Assembly: GCF_009901525.1 (NCBI RefSeq)
Contig: NZ_CP019288.1
Span: 3,811,501 to 3,875,500 of the forward strand
Source: Kordia antarctica
GTDB lineage: Bacteria > Bacteroidota > Bacteroidia > Flavobacteriales > Flavobacteriaceae
Length of the DNA stretch: 64,000 nucleotides
Reading direction: 5' to 3'
Made by a program: the position numbers and the translations under genes. Shown here one piece after another: positions 25,022-35,261 of the stretch; positions within the stretch are counted from its first letter, which is position 1; the number at the start of each line of letters is the position of its first letter. Below the pieces are notes generated by a model that made no database searches, was not told the origin of the DNA, and saw only the letters and a program-made list of their open reading frames with translations.

Positions 25022-27868
25022 ATGAGAACCTTATTATCAATCTTTGCTATGTTGGTTTGTGCAGGTACGTTTGCACAAACCGATGTTAGCGGAACAGTTG
25101 TTGACGAAGGTAACAATCCTATTCCTGGTGTGAATATAGTCGTAGTAGGATCTTCTACCGGAGCTGTTTCTGACTTTGACGGGAAATTTACCTTAAAAGT
25201 AACACAACAACCACCTTTTAAAATCCAAGCAAGTAGCATTGGATTTGAATCAACAACAGTAGATATTACTGCCAACAATCAAGATGTTACAATTGTTCTA
25301 AAAGAAGGAAACGAACTAGATGAAATCGTATTATCAGCCTCTAGAACACCTGAAAGAATTCGGGAATCTCCAGTAACTGTTGAGCGAATGGATGCTAGAG
25401 ATATTAAAAATTCTTCCGCTCCATCGTACTACGATGCACTAGAAAACTTAAAAGGTGTTGATGTAAACACAAGCAGTTTAACATTCAAATCAGTTAACAC
25501 AAGAGGTTTTGCCACATTTGCTAACACTCGATTTATGCAATTGGTAGATGGAATGGACAACTCTTCACCAGCTTTAAACTTTGCTTTAGGAAACCTATTA
25601 GGAATGTCTGAATTAGATGTATCAACGGTAGAATTACTTCCAGGAGCATCTTCAGCACTATACGGAGCAAACGCTTTTAACGGAATTATGTTTATGCGAA
25701 GTAAAGATCCATTCAAAAAACAAGGAATCAGCTTCTATGCTAAAACAGGAATAACTTCTTCTGAAAATGCAGGTGATAATAACTTTTTAGATTTCGGCTT
25801 AAGAGCTGCACACGCATTTAGTGATAAGTTCGCTGTAAAAGCATCTTTCTCTTTCTTAAACGGAACAGAATGGTATGCAACTGATTATACAAACTATAAT
25901 GGTTCTACGGGAGATGCTATTTCCGGAACTAGAGCGTCTGACCCAAATTACAACGGATTAAATATATATGGAGATGAAGTTTCTACAACACTAAACTTTG
26001 ACGCCTTGGCAATGGCACCAGCAGGAACATTTGGTTCATCTGCTGTATCAAGAACAGGATACGAAGAACGTGATTTAATGAATTATGAAGCAGAAAGTGT
26101 AAAAGCTGACATCGCATTGCATTACAAGCCATTTGCAGATGACTTCACTATAATTTGGAACTCTAAAATTGGTAGAGGAAACACCATCTATCAAGGAGCA
26201 AACAGATATTCCATTAAGAATTTCTTCATGCAACAGCATAAATTAGAAATTCGCAATAAAAATTTCTTCATTAGAGGATACGTAACTGCGGAAAAAGCAG
26301 GTGATTCATATGATACACGTTTTGCAGCAATTAATGTAAACAGAAGATGGAAATCAGATCAACAATGGTTTACTCAATATGCAACAGGATATTTAGGAGC
26401 TATTACAGGAGCAATTCCTGGAGTAACGCCAGGTGATCCAAGTGTAGCGCATGCTTTTGCAAGAGGTTTGGCAGATACAGGACGTTTTGAGCCAGGAACG
26501 GCTAGCTTCAAAGGAGCATTAGATACCGTAACTGCTGATGGAGATTTACTAACAGGAGCAAAATTCATTGACAATACAAAATTATATCATTCCGATATAA
26601 ACTATAACTTCTCTGAATTAATAGATGTTGCAGACATTCAAGTTGGTGGATCGTATCGTCAATATGTATTAAACTCTGAAGGAACCATCTTTACAGATTA
26701 CGACGGACCAATCAAATATGACGAATATGGTGCGTATGTACAAGTTCAGAAAAAGTTCATGGAAGATAAAATGAAATTTACAGGATCTATTCGTTATGAC
26801 AAAGCACAAAACTTTGACGGAAACGTTTCTCCTAGAATATCATTAGTATTTTCTCCGGATGAAGACAAAAAACACAACTTTAGAGCTTCTTTCCAAACAG
26901 GATTTCGTAATCCAACAACTCAAGATCAATACATTGGTTTAGATGTTGGAAATGCTATCTTAGTAGGATCGGCTCCTGATAACTTAGACCGTTATAGAAC
27001 AAGACCAATCACAAATAACTTTCCAGCAGGATTAGAAGCATTCGGATTGGACAGAATAGTAACACTTTCTGGAAATGACGCGTATAACAATTCATTTACG
27101 CTCGCATCATTCCGAGCATTTGGAGCAAGTGCAGCAGCAGGAGCGCCAAACCCAGGATTATTGGAACAAGCAAGGTTTGATTTTGTAAAGCCTGAACAAG
27201 TATCTGCTTTTGAAGTTGGATATCGTGGAATTGTATATGATGGCATTTCAGTAGATGTTAGTGCATACTATAATGCATACAAAGATTTCATTGCAAACAG
27301 AACGGTAATTGTGCCTAACTATGGTAATGTAGACTTTTCAGATATTACTGATTTAACACCAGTTGGTGGCGCGCCAACACCAAATGCGTTAATTGCAGCT
27401 GCAAATGGTGACTTTACGCCTTTCCAATTGTACTCTAACTCACAAGCTGATATTAATTCTTATGGACTTGCAATTGGTGTAAACACGAAAGTATTTGGAG
27501 ATTTTGATTTTGGAGTGAATTACACATATGCAAAACTTGACTTTGATCAAGCAAGCGATCCAGATTTTGAAACAAACTTCAACACACCAGAACATAAAGT
27601 AAAAGCATCTTTTGGAAACAGAAATCTTTTTGAAAACTTTGGTTTCAATATCAACTATCGTTGGAATGATGCTTTCCTTTGGGAATCTACATTTGCTGAC
27701 GGAACTGTAAGCGCACGTTCATTAATTGACCTGCAAATAAATTACAGTTGTAAAAAATCGACTTTCAAACTAGGTGCTGCTAACTTATTAGGACACGAGT
27801 ACGTAAGTGCGCCAGGAGTAGGAACAGTTGGTTCTCAATATTATATCTCTTGGACAATCAATCAATAG
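25022..27868 (+). CDS. TonB-dependent receptor with N-terminal carboxypeptidase-like domain
   Basis: 948 residues. A signal peptide (1-19, ending TFAQ) is followed by a carboxypeptidase D regulatory-like domain (about 22-100, GTVVDEGNNPIPGVNIVVVG) typical of Bacteroidota receptors. Then comes a plug domain (ERIRESPVTVERMDARDI ... STVELLPGASSALYG) and a beta-barrel to the C-terminus, which ends in an aromatic-rich strand. These receptors import large or scarce substrates across the outer membrane using TonB energy. No SusD partner or substrate enzyme is adjacent, so the substrate cannot be named. It is followed by a strong hairpin terminator, and its 80-nt separation from glmS suggests its own promoter. 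Confidence 0.93.
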   Translation: MRTLLSIFAMLVCAGTFAQTDVSGTVVDEGNNPIPGVNIVVVGSSTGAVSDFDGKFTLKVTQQPPFKIQASSIGFESTTVDITANNQDVTIVLKEGNELDEIVLSASRTPERIRESPVTVERMDARDIKNSSAPSYYDALENLKGVDVNTSSLTFKSVNTRGFATFANTRFMQLVDGMDNSSPALNFALGNLLGMSELDVSTVELLPGASSALYGANAFNGIMFMRSKDPFKKQGISFYAKTGITSSENAGDNNFLDFGLRAAHAFSDKFAVKASFSFLNGTEWYATDYTNYNGSTGDAISGTRASDPNYNGLNIYGDEVSTTLNFDALAMAPAGTFGSSAVSRTGYEERDLMNYEAESVKADIALHYKPFADDFTIIWNSKIGRGNTIYQGANRYSIKNFFMQQHKLEIRNKNFFIRGYVTAEKAGDSYDTRFAAINVNRRWKSDQQWFTQYATGYLGAITGAIPGVTPGDPSVAHAFARGLADTGRFEPGTASFKGALDTVTADGDLLTGAKFIDNTKLYHSDINYNFSELIDVADIQVGGSYRQYVLNSEGTIFTDYDGPIKYDEYGAYVQVQKKFMEDKMKFTGSIRYDKAQNFDGNVSPRISLVFSPDEDKKHNFRASFQTGFRNPTTQDQYIGLDVGNAILVGSAPDNLDRYRTRPITNNFPAGLEAFGLDRIVTLSGNDAYNNSFTLASFRAFGASAAAGAPNPGLLEQARFDFVKPEQVSAFEVGYRGIVYDGISVDVSAYYNAYKDFIANRTVIVPNYGNVDFSDITDLTPVGGAPTPNALIAAANGDFTPFQLYSNSQADINSYGLAIGVNTKVFGDFDFGVNYTYAKLDFDQASDPDFETNFNTPEHKVKASFGNRNLFENFGFNINYRWNDAFLWESTFADGTVSARSLIDLQINYSCKKSTFKLGAANLLGHEYVSAPGVGTVGSQYYISWTINQ

Positions 27869-27888
27869 AAAAAAACACATAAACTCAT

Positions 27889-27918
27889 AAAAAAGCATAC
27901 AAATCTGTATGCTTTTTT
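27889..27918 (+). terminator. Terminator after the TonB-dependent receptor
   Basis: Perfect 12-bp stem AAAAAAGCATAC / GTATGCTTTTTT with a 6-nt loop, followed by T-rich sequence. Confidence 0.87.
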
Positions 27919-28024
27919 TATGAAATAGATTTTGTAAAATTAAATAAGACTACGAAAAATCAAGGTTTTTATATAAATTTTAAAAATCATAACAATAATA
28001 TTACTTATTTTAAGTAATAAAATA

Positions 28025-28032
28025 TATCTTTG
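28025..28032 (+). promoter_or_regulatory. -7 promoter motif of atpD
   Basis: TATCTTTG matches TAnnTTTG. It lies 85 nt upstream of the atpD ATG, giving an untranslated leader of roughly 80 nt, which is long for this window. Confidence 0.5.
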
Positions 28033-28114
28033 CACGGCGAAAAAAGGTCATATTTTAGCATAAAATAAGGAAACCATTTTTCAGTATTTAATAACCTAAA
28101 CATTAAACACTTAA

Positions 28115-29626
<1,512 letters not shown>

Positions 29627-29676
29627 GCCGATGCAATACTGAATTTATTTCAGTATCTGTTTAATAAAAAAAGAGA

Positions 29677-29694
29677 CTTCCGATTTCTCGGAAG
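29677..29694 (+). terminator. Hairpin in the atpD-atpC gap (attenuator or processing site)
   Basis: Seven-base-pair stem CTTCCGA / TCGGAAG with loop TTTC, followed by CTTTTA. The trailing T run is short, so partial termination or mRNA processing that sets different beta and epsilon amounts is plausible. Confidence 0.5.
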
Positions 29695-29715
29695 CTTTTA
29701 AATAAAATTTAAAAG

Positions 29716-30009
29716 ATGTATTTAGAAATTGTATCACCAGAAGCAACGTTATTCAGTTCAGAAGTAGATTCTGTAACGGTACCAGGAATTAATGGCGAAT
29801 TTCAAATGTTAAACAATCACGCGCCTATTGTATCTTTATTAAAAAAAGGTGTAGTAAAAATTCATACACACACTAAAACTCATTTAGTATTTGATGAATT
29901 ACACGCGGAAATTGTTCCTCACATTGATGATGATAAAGTTTTAACTTTACCAATCAACTCTGGAACCGTTGAAATGAAAGATAACAAAATTATAGTGCTT
30001 GCAGATTAA
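29716..30009 (+). CDS. atpC: F1Fo ATP synthase subunit epsilon
   Basis: 97 residues, shorter than the 130-140 of E. coli epsilon. It contains only the N-terminal beta-sandwich (YLEIVSPEATLFSSEVDSV, then VPGINGEFQMLNNHAP); the C-terminal helical inhibitory hairpin is missing. The short form is common in Bacteroidota. It connects the gamma stalk to the c-ring; without the helices, epsilon inhibition of ATP hydrolysis is not expected. It lies 89 nt after atpD and is followed by a terminator. Confidence 0.95.
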   Translation: MYLEIVSPEATLFSSEVDSVTVPGINGEFQMLNNHAPIVSLLKKGVVKIHTHTKTHLVFDELHAEIVPHIDDDKVLTLPINSGTVEMKDNKIIVLAD

Positions 30010-30033
30010 TTACAAATCTTAAGCTACAGATAC

Positions 30034-30069
30034 AAAAGCATCAAACTATACAGTTTGGTGCTTTTTTTT
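30034..30069 (+). terminator. Terminator after atpC
   Basis: Stem AAAAGCATCAAACT / AGTTTGGTGCTTTT (one G-T pair), loop ATAC, then a T run. Its stem is nearly identical to the terminator at 30938-30971. Confidence 0.85.
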
Positions 30070-30195
30070 ATGATACTACTCAAAATTAACGCATTCTATT
30101 AAATTGGACTGATATTTGATGTTTAGTTAAAAAATATCATTAATTTGGAACAAACCTTATTCAATTCGTAAATTCACACATAAAATATAAAAGTT

Positions 30196-30915
30196 ATGAA
30201 ACTATCTATCAAACAACTAGTTGCTACTTGTGCAATCATATTATTCAGCACAGCAGGATTTTCACAAACTGCAAGGCAAGCAGCACAAGCTTCCATGTTT
30301 CACGATAATTTGACATTGCAATCTCAAATGCAAAAAAACTTTGCAGCTATCTATAAAGCAAATGTAGAAGGAACACCTTACTATGACGAGGAATTCAACT
30401 CAGCGAATATTTCTCCAATGAATAAAGTGTACTTAGTACGTTATAATGCAGCATTAGATGATATGGAAGTAATTCAAAGCAGTGATACTTTAATCATGAA
30501 TAAGAATAACAGAAACTATGTCATCAAGCAAAATAAAGGAAGTATTACCTATAAAATTCTAGAATGTGCTGAGAACAAAAAAGATGAAAAACTAGGATAC
30601 TATGTAGCGTTAACGGAAGGAACCAATGTAGCTTTATATAGAAAAGATAGAAAAAAATTCGTGGAAGTGAAAAAGGCTGCTTATGGCGGAAATTTAAACG
30701 CAAGCTCTGCAAAATTCAAAAAGCAAAAAAGTGAGTTTTATATTGAATTAAACAAAAGTGGAAATGCAATTGAATTTCCTAGAAAGAAAAAAGATGTCAT
30801 AAAGATGTTTCCGGGAAAAGAAGACTTGGTGGAAAAATATATCAAAAAGAACAAAATAAAAGTCACAAAAGAAGAAGATTTGAAAAAGTTAATTAGTTAT
30901 GTAAATTCGCTTTAG
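30196..30915 (+). CDS. Secreted protein of unknown family, first of two paralogues
   Basis: 239 residues with a signal peptide (about 1-23, ending TAGFSQ). The mature protein begins with a helical, Gln/Ala-rich region. A motif SPMNKVYLVRYNAALDDMEV follows near residue 78, then a beta-rich part, then a very basic C-terminus rich in KK pairs (FPRKKKDVIKMFPGKEDL, ending LKKLISYVNS). The downstream gene encodes a paralogue with the same order of blocks. I do not recognise a named family. It resembles flavobacterial periplasmic proteins with an oligomer-forming tail. It is followed by its own terminator, so it is probably transcribed alone. Confidence 0.8.
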   Translation: MKLSIKQLVATCAIILFSTAGFSQTARQAAQASMFHDNLTLQSQMQKNFAAIYKANVEGTPYYDEEFNSANISPMNKVYLVRYNAALDDMEVIQSSDTLIMNKNNRNYVIKQNKGSITYKILECAENKKDEKLGYYVALTEGTNVALYRKDRKKFVEVKKAAYGGNLNASSAKFKKQKSEFYIELNKSGNAIEFPRKKKDVIKMFPGKEDLVEKYIKKNKIKVTKEEDLKKLISYVNSL

Positions 30916-30937
30916 ACAAACATAAAATCAACAATAG

Positions 30938-30971
30938 TAAAAAGCATCAAACTTAGTTTGGTGCTTTTTTT
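30938..30971 (+). terminator. Terminator after the first secreted paralogue
   Basis: Stem AAAAAGCATCAAACT / AGTTTGGTGCTTTTT with a minimal loop and T run. It shares its stem with the atpC terminator 900 nt upstream. Confidence 0.85.
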
Positions 30972-31088
30972 ATGGTGTAAAATCAACAGAATCAATATGT
31001 TATTTTATAAAAAACAAAGAATCTAACTTCGATTGCTCACATTTTTTCGTAACTTTAAGATACATTAAAACCAAAAACAGATTAAATT

Positions 31089-31862
31089 ATGAAAACAATT
31101 CACACCAAAAACAAATTAAAAAACCTTGGATATCTATTGGTATTCTGTTTATTACTAAGCTTAGAAGGCGTTGCGCAATGCGCTGGCGGAAGTTACGGAT
31201 TAGCACCACCACAAGGAGCTGTAAAACTTGCCTCAAAAGCCTCCATGGACTTTGATAACTCACTCAGTTCAGTTGTTGTAAGAAACCAAGCAGTTGTGTA
31301 CGGACCAAATACTATTGGAACTCCGTATACGCAAGAAGCATTTGCAACGGCGAAAATTACGTCTGTTGACAAAGTATATCTTGTACGTTACAATGCCTTA
31401 ACGGACGAAATGGAAGTAAAAGGAGGAGAAGCTGAAATATTAGTAATCTCTAAAAAGAAGAGTTATGAAATCAATCAGCATTCTAACAATGTTACCTACA
31501 GAGTCCTAGAAAAAATTGACAGCGAAAAAGAAAATGATTTAGGATATTACATCAATCTTGAAGATGATGACAACATTTCATTATACCGAAAAGAATGTAA
31601 AAAATTAGTGCAGAAAAAAAGAGCTACTTACGGAAGCACAGCATCTTCAGTAACAACGGAGTTTAAAAAAATGAGGTGCGAATTCTACATTGAAAAAGCA
31701 CATAACGGACATGCTATAAAAATTCCAAAAAAGAAAAAAGAATTCTTAGCACTTTTTCCAGACAAATCAGAATTGATTAGTGCGTTTATCAAGGACAATC
31801 GAATCAAACTCAACAAAGAAGAAAGCTTGAAAAAGTTAATCAAGTATATCAATACTATTTAA
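31089..31862 (+). CDS. Secreted protein of unknown family, second of two paralogues
   Basis: 257 residues with a signal peptide (hydrophobic run LGYLLVFCLLLSLEGVAQ, cleavage near 30). It is homologous to the preceding protein over nearly the whole mature length. Shared blocks include SVDKVYLVRYNALTDEMEVK, LGYYINLEDDDNISLYRKE against LGYYVALTEGTNVALYRKD, and the basic tail IPKKKKEFLALFPDK. It differs by a Cys- and Gly-containing N-terminus (CAGGSYGLAPPQGA) and further cysteines mid-protein. Function unknown. The pair arose by tandem duplication and has diverged considerably. It has a separate terminator. Confidence 0.8.
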   Translation: MKTIHTKNKLKNLGYLLVFCLLLSLEGVAQCAGGSYGLAPPQGAVKLASKASMDFDNSLSSVVVRNQAVVYGPNTIGTPYTQEAFATAKITSVDKVYLVRYNALTDEMEVKGGEAEILVISKKKSYEINQHSNNVTYRVLEKIDSEKENDLGYYINLEDDDNISLYRKECKKLVQKKRATYGSTASSVTTEFKKMRCEFYIEKAHNGHAIKIPKKKKEFLALFPDKSELISAFIKDNRIKLNKEESLKKLIKYINTI

Positions 31863-31884
31863 AAATAACGAACACACACTTGTG

Positions 31885-31911
31885 AAAACCCTTTCGTCTT
31901 GAAAGGGTTTT
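31885..31911 (+). terminator. Terminator after the second secreted paralogue
   Basis: Perfect 11-bp stem AAAACCCTTTC / GAAAGGGTTTT, loop GTCTT, T run following. Confidence 0.88.
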
Positions 31912-31926
31912 TTAATATAAAAAAAG

Positions 31927-31934
31927 TATTTTTG
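31927..31934 (+). promoter_or_regulatory. -7 promoter motif of the SanA-like gene
   Basis: TATTTTTG matches TAnnTTTG only 5 nt before the ATG at 31940, suggesting an extremely short or absent leader. It starts 15 nt after the preceding terminator. Confidence 0.4.
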
Positions 31935-31939
31935 TATTG

Positions 31940-32572
31940 ATGAAAAAATGGTTAAAACGTATCGCAATATTAATTGGAATCTTCATTCTTGGAATTCTTA
32001 GCTGTAATATTTATGTTGAAGTCATATCTGGTGAAAAAATGTTTGAGGATGTAACTAAAATTCCATCAAACAGAGTTGGACTATTACTCGGAACTTCCAA
32101 ATATGTTAAAGGTGGAAACATCAACTTATTTTATAAATACAGGATTGATGCGGCTGTAGAACTTTACAAATCTGGGAAAATAAAATACATATTGGTAAGT
32201 GGCGATAATGGAAGTGAATACTACGATGAGCCAACAACGTTCAAAGAAGATTTAGTTGCGGCAGGCATTCCTGAAAATCGTATCTTTCTTGACTATGCAG
32301 GTTTCCGAACCTTAGATTCTGTCATTCGAAGCAAAGAAATATTTCAACTAGAAAGCTTTACTGTTATATCTCAAAAATTTCACAACGAAAGAGCCATTAC
32401 AATTGCGCATGCAAAAGGCATCAAAGCAATCGGTTTCAACGCTAAAGATGTTGGCGGACGTAGTGGAATGAAAGTAAAAGTGCGAGAAATGCTTGCGCGA
32501 GTTGCCATGTGTATGGATCTTGTTTTTGGAAAACAACCAAAATTCTTAGGCGAAAAAATTACGATAGAATAA
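31940..32572 (+). CDS. SanA/YdcF family (DUF218) membrane-anchored protein
   Basis: 210 residues from the ATG at 31940; the frame can extend one codon to a TTG. A single N-terminal transmembrane anchor (IAILIGIFILGILSCNIYV) is followed by a periplasmic DUF218 domain: GLLLGTSKYVKGGNINLFYKYR with the polar core, KYILVSGDNGSEYYDE, and ENRIFLDYAGFRTLDS, then VISQKFHNERAI. E. coli SanA affects vancomycin permeability at high temperature; the biochemical role is unknown. It is a single gene with a promoter directly before it, and it is not co-transcribed with the following membrane protein, 59 nt away. Confidence 0.88.
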   Translation: MKKWLKRIAILIGIFILGILSCNIYVEVISGEKMFEDVTKIPSNRVGLLLGTSKYVKGGNINLFYKYRIDAAVELYKSGKIKYILVSGDNGSEYYDEPTTFKEDLVAAGIPENRIFLDYAGFRTLDSVIRSKEIFQLESFTVISQKFHNERAITIAHAKGIKAIGFNAKDVGGRSGMKVKVREMLARVAMCMDLVFGKQPKFLGEKITIE

Positions 32573-32631
32573 CTGTCACATCTCCACAATTTCTCCCTCA
32601 CTTTCCGTAGAATAATCAGTATTTTCGTAAC

Positions 32632-33138
32632 ATGAAAAAAGAGGAAGTCATAATCTCACAAGGAAACAGACCGTTTTGGCATAATATCATGGCTGCATTT
32701 TTTTATACAGTAGCTGTTTTTTGTGTTATATTTTTCTTTTTTAATTTTGAATTTTCTTTAAACTCGGAGTATGCTGTACGACAACTGGATTACATAGATA
32801 TTGGCGCATTTGCATTATCAGGCGCATTTTACTTCTCATTAATTCAAACCTATTATTTCGATTTCAAAAAAAAAATGTACAAACATGAAAGTGCATATTT
32901 AATATTCAGGCTAGGAAAATGGAAAGAAATGCCTTTATTGGAATACATTTCTGTATTCAAAAAAGAAGAAGGTCTTTATGAAGTTAACTTATGGCATCTT
33001 GGGAATAAGCATTTCAAAATATATGAAATGTTTGATGAAGATGAAGCAATGAACGTTGGAAAAAAACTAGCAACAACATTACAAATAGATTTATTGGATG
33101 CAACAGTTGCCAACGATTCAAAATGGATTGATCTATGA
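32632..33138 (+). CDS. Two-helix membrane protein coupled to bioF
   Basis: 168 residues with two transmembrane helices (about 17-38 and 55-72) and a cytoplasmic domain. The latter carries LGKWKEMPLLEYISVFKKEE and ends IDLLDATVANDSKWIDL. The gene overlaps bioF by the ATGA arrangement, so the two are translationally coupled. A paralogue is at 45564 (GKWEELPEIEYISVF ... IDILDATEAESKW), and a remnant of that paralogue lies just before bioB. Function is unknown. The repeated association with biotin genes could mean a role in biotin or precursor handling, but it may only reflect shared ancestry of the loci. Confidence 0.82.
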   Translation: MKKEEVIISQGNRPFWHNIMAAFFYTVAVFCVIFFFFNFEFSLNSEYAVRQLDYIDIGAFALSGAFYFSLIQTYYFDFKKKMYKHESAYLIFRLGKWKEMPLLEYISVFKKEEGLYEVNLWHLGNKHFKIYEMFDEDEAMNVGKKLATTLQIDLLDATVANDSKWIDL

Positions 33139-34274
33139 AAATGCCAAAAAAAATTCAAGCAAAAATTCAAGATCGCATTCAAAACAATGTCTTGCGAACG
33201 CTTCCTGTAACCACGAAAACAGTAGATTTTTCTTCGAATGATTACTTAGGTTTTGCAACTTCACAAACCATATTCAACAAAACACATCAACTACTTATTG
33301 ATCGTAATTTGCAACAAAATGGCGCAACAGGTTCACGATTACTTTCTGGAAATCACGAACTATATCAAGAAGTAGAAACACACATTTGTAAATTCCACAA
33401 CAGTGAAGCGGCAATCATATTCAACTCAGGTTATGATGCGAATATTGGCTTCTTTTCGGCGGTTCCACAACGTGGAGATATCATATTTTATGACGAATAT
33501 ATTCATGCTTCCATTCGTGATGGAATAAATATGAGCAATGCAAAAGCGTACAAATTCAAGCATAACAATCTAGAAGATTTACAGAAAAAGCTTAAAAAAA
33601 TTCAACAAACTAAAAGCAATCAACGAGAAATATACGTAGTTACGGAATCTGTATTTTCCATGGATGGAGATTCGCCTAATTTGGCAGAATTGATACAACT
33701 TTGCAACAATAACAATCTCTATCTAATTGTAGATGAAGCACATGCAATTGGTGTTTTTGGTCCTTCCGGAGAAGGATTATTGCAAGAATTGAACCTAGAA
33801 ACGGAAGTATTTGCCAGAATCTACACGTTTGGAAAAGCGTTAGGTTGTCATGGAGCTGTGATTCTAGGAAGTGAAACCTTAAAAACTTATTTGATCAACT
33901 TTGCACGAAGTTTCATTTATACCACAGGATTGTCGCCTCATGCAATTGCAACGATCAAAATTGCGTATGAAGAATTGGCGGAAACAAAAGCAATACATAC
34001 TTTACGGAAAAACATTAAAATCTTTCATCAAGAAACAAAAACATTAGATTTTATCTTTGGAAATGCAGCGATTCATTGTTGTATCATTTCAGGAAATAAT
34101 AATGTAAAAAATGTTGCAAAACAGCTTCAAACAAAAGGATTTGAAGTAAAACCTATTCTGTCGCCAACAGTTCCAAAAGGAAAAGAACGATTACGTTTCT
34201 GTCTACACTCATATAATACGGAGACAGAAATAAAAGAAGTCATTAGCACACTAAAAAAAGTGAGTTCGATATAA
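33135..34274 (+). CDS. bioF: 8-amino-7-oxononanoate synthase (BioF-type)
   Basis: 379 residues. This PLP enzyme condenses pimeloyl-thioester with alanine, the first step of the biotin ring pathway. Alpha-oxoamine synthase motifs are present: SSNDYLGFA, NGATGSRLLSGNHELYQE, IFNSGYDANIG, DEAHAIGVFG with the PLP-contacting Asp and His, and YTFGKALGCHGAVIL with the Schiff-base Lys. The related enzyme 2-amino-3-ketobutyrate ligase has similar motifs, but nearby bioD and bioA favour BioF. The start overlaps the membrane protein gene. bioD follows after a 987-nt stretch holding a repeat and a small DUF2007 gene, so the biotin cluster is interrupted. Confidence 0.92.
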   Translation: MKMPKKIQAKIQDRIQNNVLRTLPVTTKTVDFSSNDYLGFATSQTIFNKTHQLLIDRNLQQNGATGSRLLSGNHELYQEVETHICKFHNSEAAIIFNSGYDANIGFFSAVPQRGDIIFYDEYIHASIRDGINMSNAKAYKFKHNNLEDLQKKLKKIQQTKSNQREIYVVTESVFSMDGDSPNLAELIQLCNNNNLYLIVDEAHAIGVFGPSGEGLLQELNLETEVFARIYTFGKALGCHGAVILGSETLKTYLINFARSFIYTTGLSPHAIATIKIAYEELAETKAIHTLRKNIKIFHQETKTLDFIFGNAAIHCCIISGNNNVKNVAKQLQTKGFEVKPILSPTVPKGKERLRFCLHSYNTETEIKEVISTLKKVSSI

Positions 34275-34293
34275 ATGTCAAGAGTGTTTTTCA

Positions 34294-34491
34294 CTTTTCC
34301 GCAGTATAGCAGGGATTTTTCGTTAAGAATTTTTGAAGCCTTGGAAAAAATTTAGAAAAATTTATGCGGTTTTAGTTTTTCAATAAAAGAAAAACTAAAA
34401 ATACCTCTGGAAAAGCGCACTTTCTTTTGTTGATGCCTGTGCTGAACTTGATTCAGTATTCTTTGTGCGAGCAAAGAAAACGAAAATAAAA
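34294..34491 (+). repeat. Structured intergenic repeat, copy A
   Basis: About 198 nt downstream of bioF, filling most of the 321-nt gap before the DUF2007 gene. It shares with copies at 52248 and 57640 the blocks CTTTTCCGCAGTATAGCAGG, TTTTTCGTTAAGAATTTT, CCTTGGA, TTTAGAAAAA, a hairpin TTTTAGTTTTTC / GAAAAACTAAAA, CACTTTCTTTTGTT and TGTGCGAGCAAAGA. A 30-odd-nt segment with CTGAACTTGATTCAG is inserted before the last block. No gene is seen. Confidence 0.85.
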
Positions 34492-34595
34492 AGGTAATTT
34501 TCAGGATATTGTAAATAGTACATTAAGTTTAATTAATATTTCATTGGAATAATATTTACGTCAAACTCAAGTTAAAAAGGCTAAAAAAACTAACT

Positions 34596-34976
34596 ATGAA
34601 CAACGAATTTTATACAATTGCATCTTTTGAATACACTGCGGAAGCGCAAGTAATGAAAGGAAAATTTATGTCGGAAGGCATTGAAGTATTTTTAAAAGAT
34701 GAACATACTTTAGATGTTGATCCGTTAGTAAGTCATGCAATTGGTGGCGTAAAATTGCAAGTACATGCAAAAGATAGAAAACAAGCAATTGCGTTGTATA
34801 ATGAATTGCGTGAATATGAAGTTGACAGAAACCGAAACCGAATTATTTGCCCTAATTGTGAAAGCGATAGAGTGTTGATTGCGCCACCTAAAAAAAGTTT
34901 ACTATACATGTTATTTCCGTTCTTTGAAGCAAGTAGATATATGTGTTCCAACTGTGCTGAAATTTTTAAAAAGTAA
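34596..34976 (+). CDS. DUF2007-domain protein with C-terminal zinc ribbon
   Basis: 126 residues, no signal peptide. The N-terminal 70 residues match the DUF2007 signal-transducing-protein fold (a PII-like ferredoxin-type alpha/beta unit): FYTIASFEYTAEAQVMKGKF, EGIEVFLKDEHTL, GGVKLQVHAKD. The C-terminus has two CxxC pairs (CPNCESD and CSNCAEIF) and probably binds zinc. Between them is a short hydrophobic stretch (SLLYMLFPFFEA). Function is unknown. It is common in Bacteroidota, often as a lone gene as here, between repeat-containing spacers inside the interrupted biotin region. Confidence 0.87.
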   Translation: MNNEFYTIASFEYTAEAQVMKGKFMSEGIEVFLKDEHTLDVDPLVSHAIGGVKLQVHAKDRKQAIALYNELREYEVDRNRNRIICPNCESDRVLIAPPKKSLLYMLFPFFEASRYMCSNCAEIFKK

Positions 34977-35087
34977 TTGAGCAACATGCAGAAAGAGAAA
35001 GGTGATTTTTTTCTTTTCCAAAGGTATTTTGAAACAGAAATAAAATCATATTAAAAAACCCGTTGTACACTTTGAATTCAAAAGTAT

Positions 35088-35216
35088 AATGAAACGTCAG
35101 TTCGAGTGATTTAGAGATACGAAAAATCGTATCGAGAACCTGTTTAGTGTAAAAAATTACTATGCTCGATACAAATTTTACTCATTTTCAATCGTAAAAT
35201 TCACTCGAATTGACGA
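35088..35216. repeat. Dispersed inverted repeats upstream of bioD
   Basis: The 285-nt gap before bioD contains an outer pair CGTCAGTTCGAGTG ... CACTCGAATTGACG (about 35093-35215) enclosing a perfect hairpin GATACGA-AAAA-TCGTATC (35116-35133). CTCGATACAAATTTTACTC also lies inside the pair. The arms resemble those in the 9.96-10.1 and 15.5 kb spacers, so it belongs to the same family. Confidence 0.75.
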
Positions 35217-35261
35217 ATTTTATCAAAATGCACAACAGGTTAAAAAAAGTAAATTTAACGA

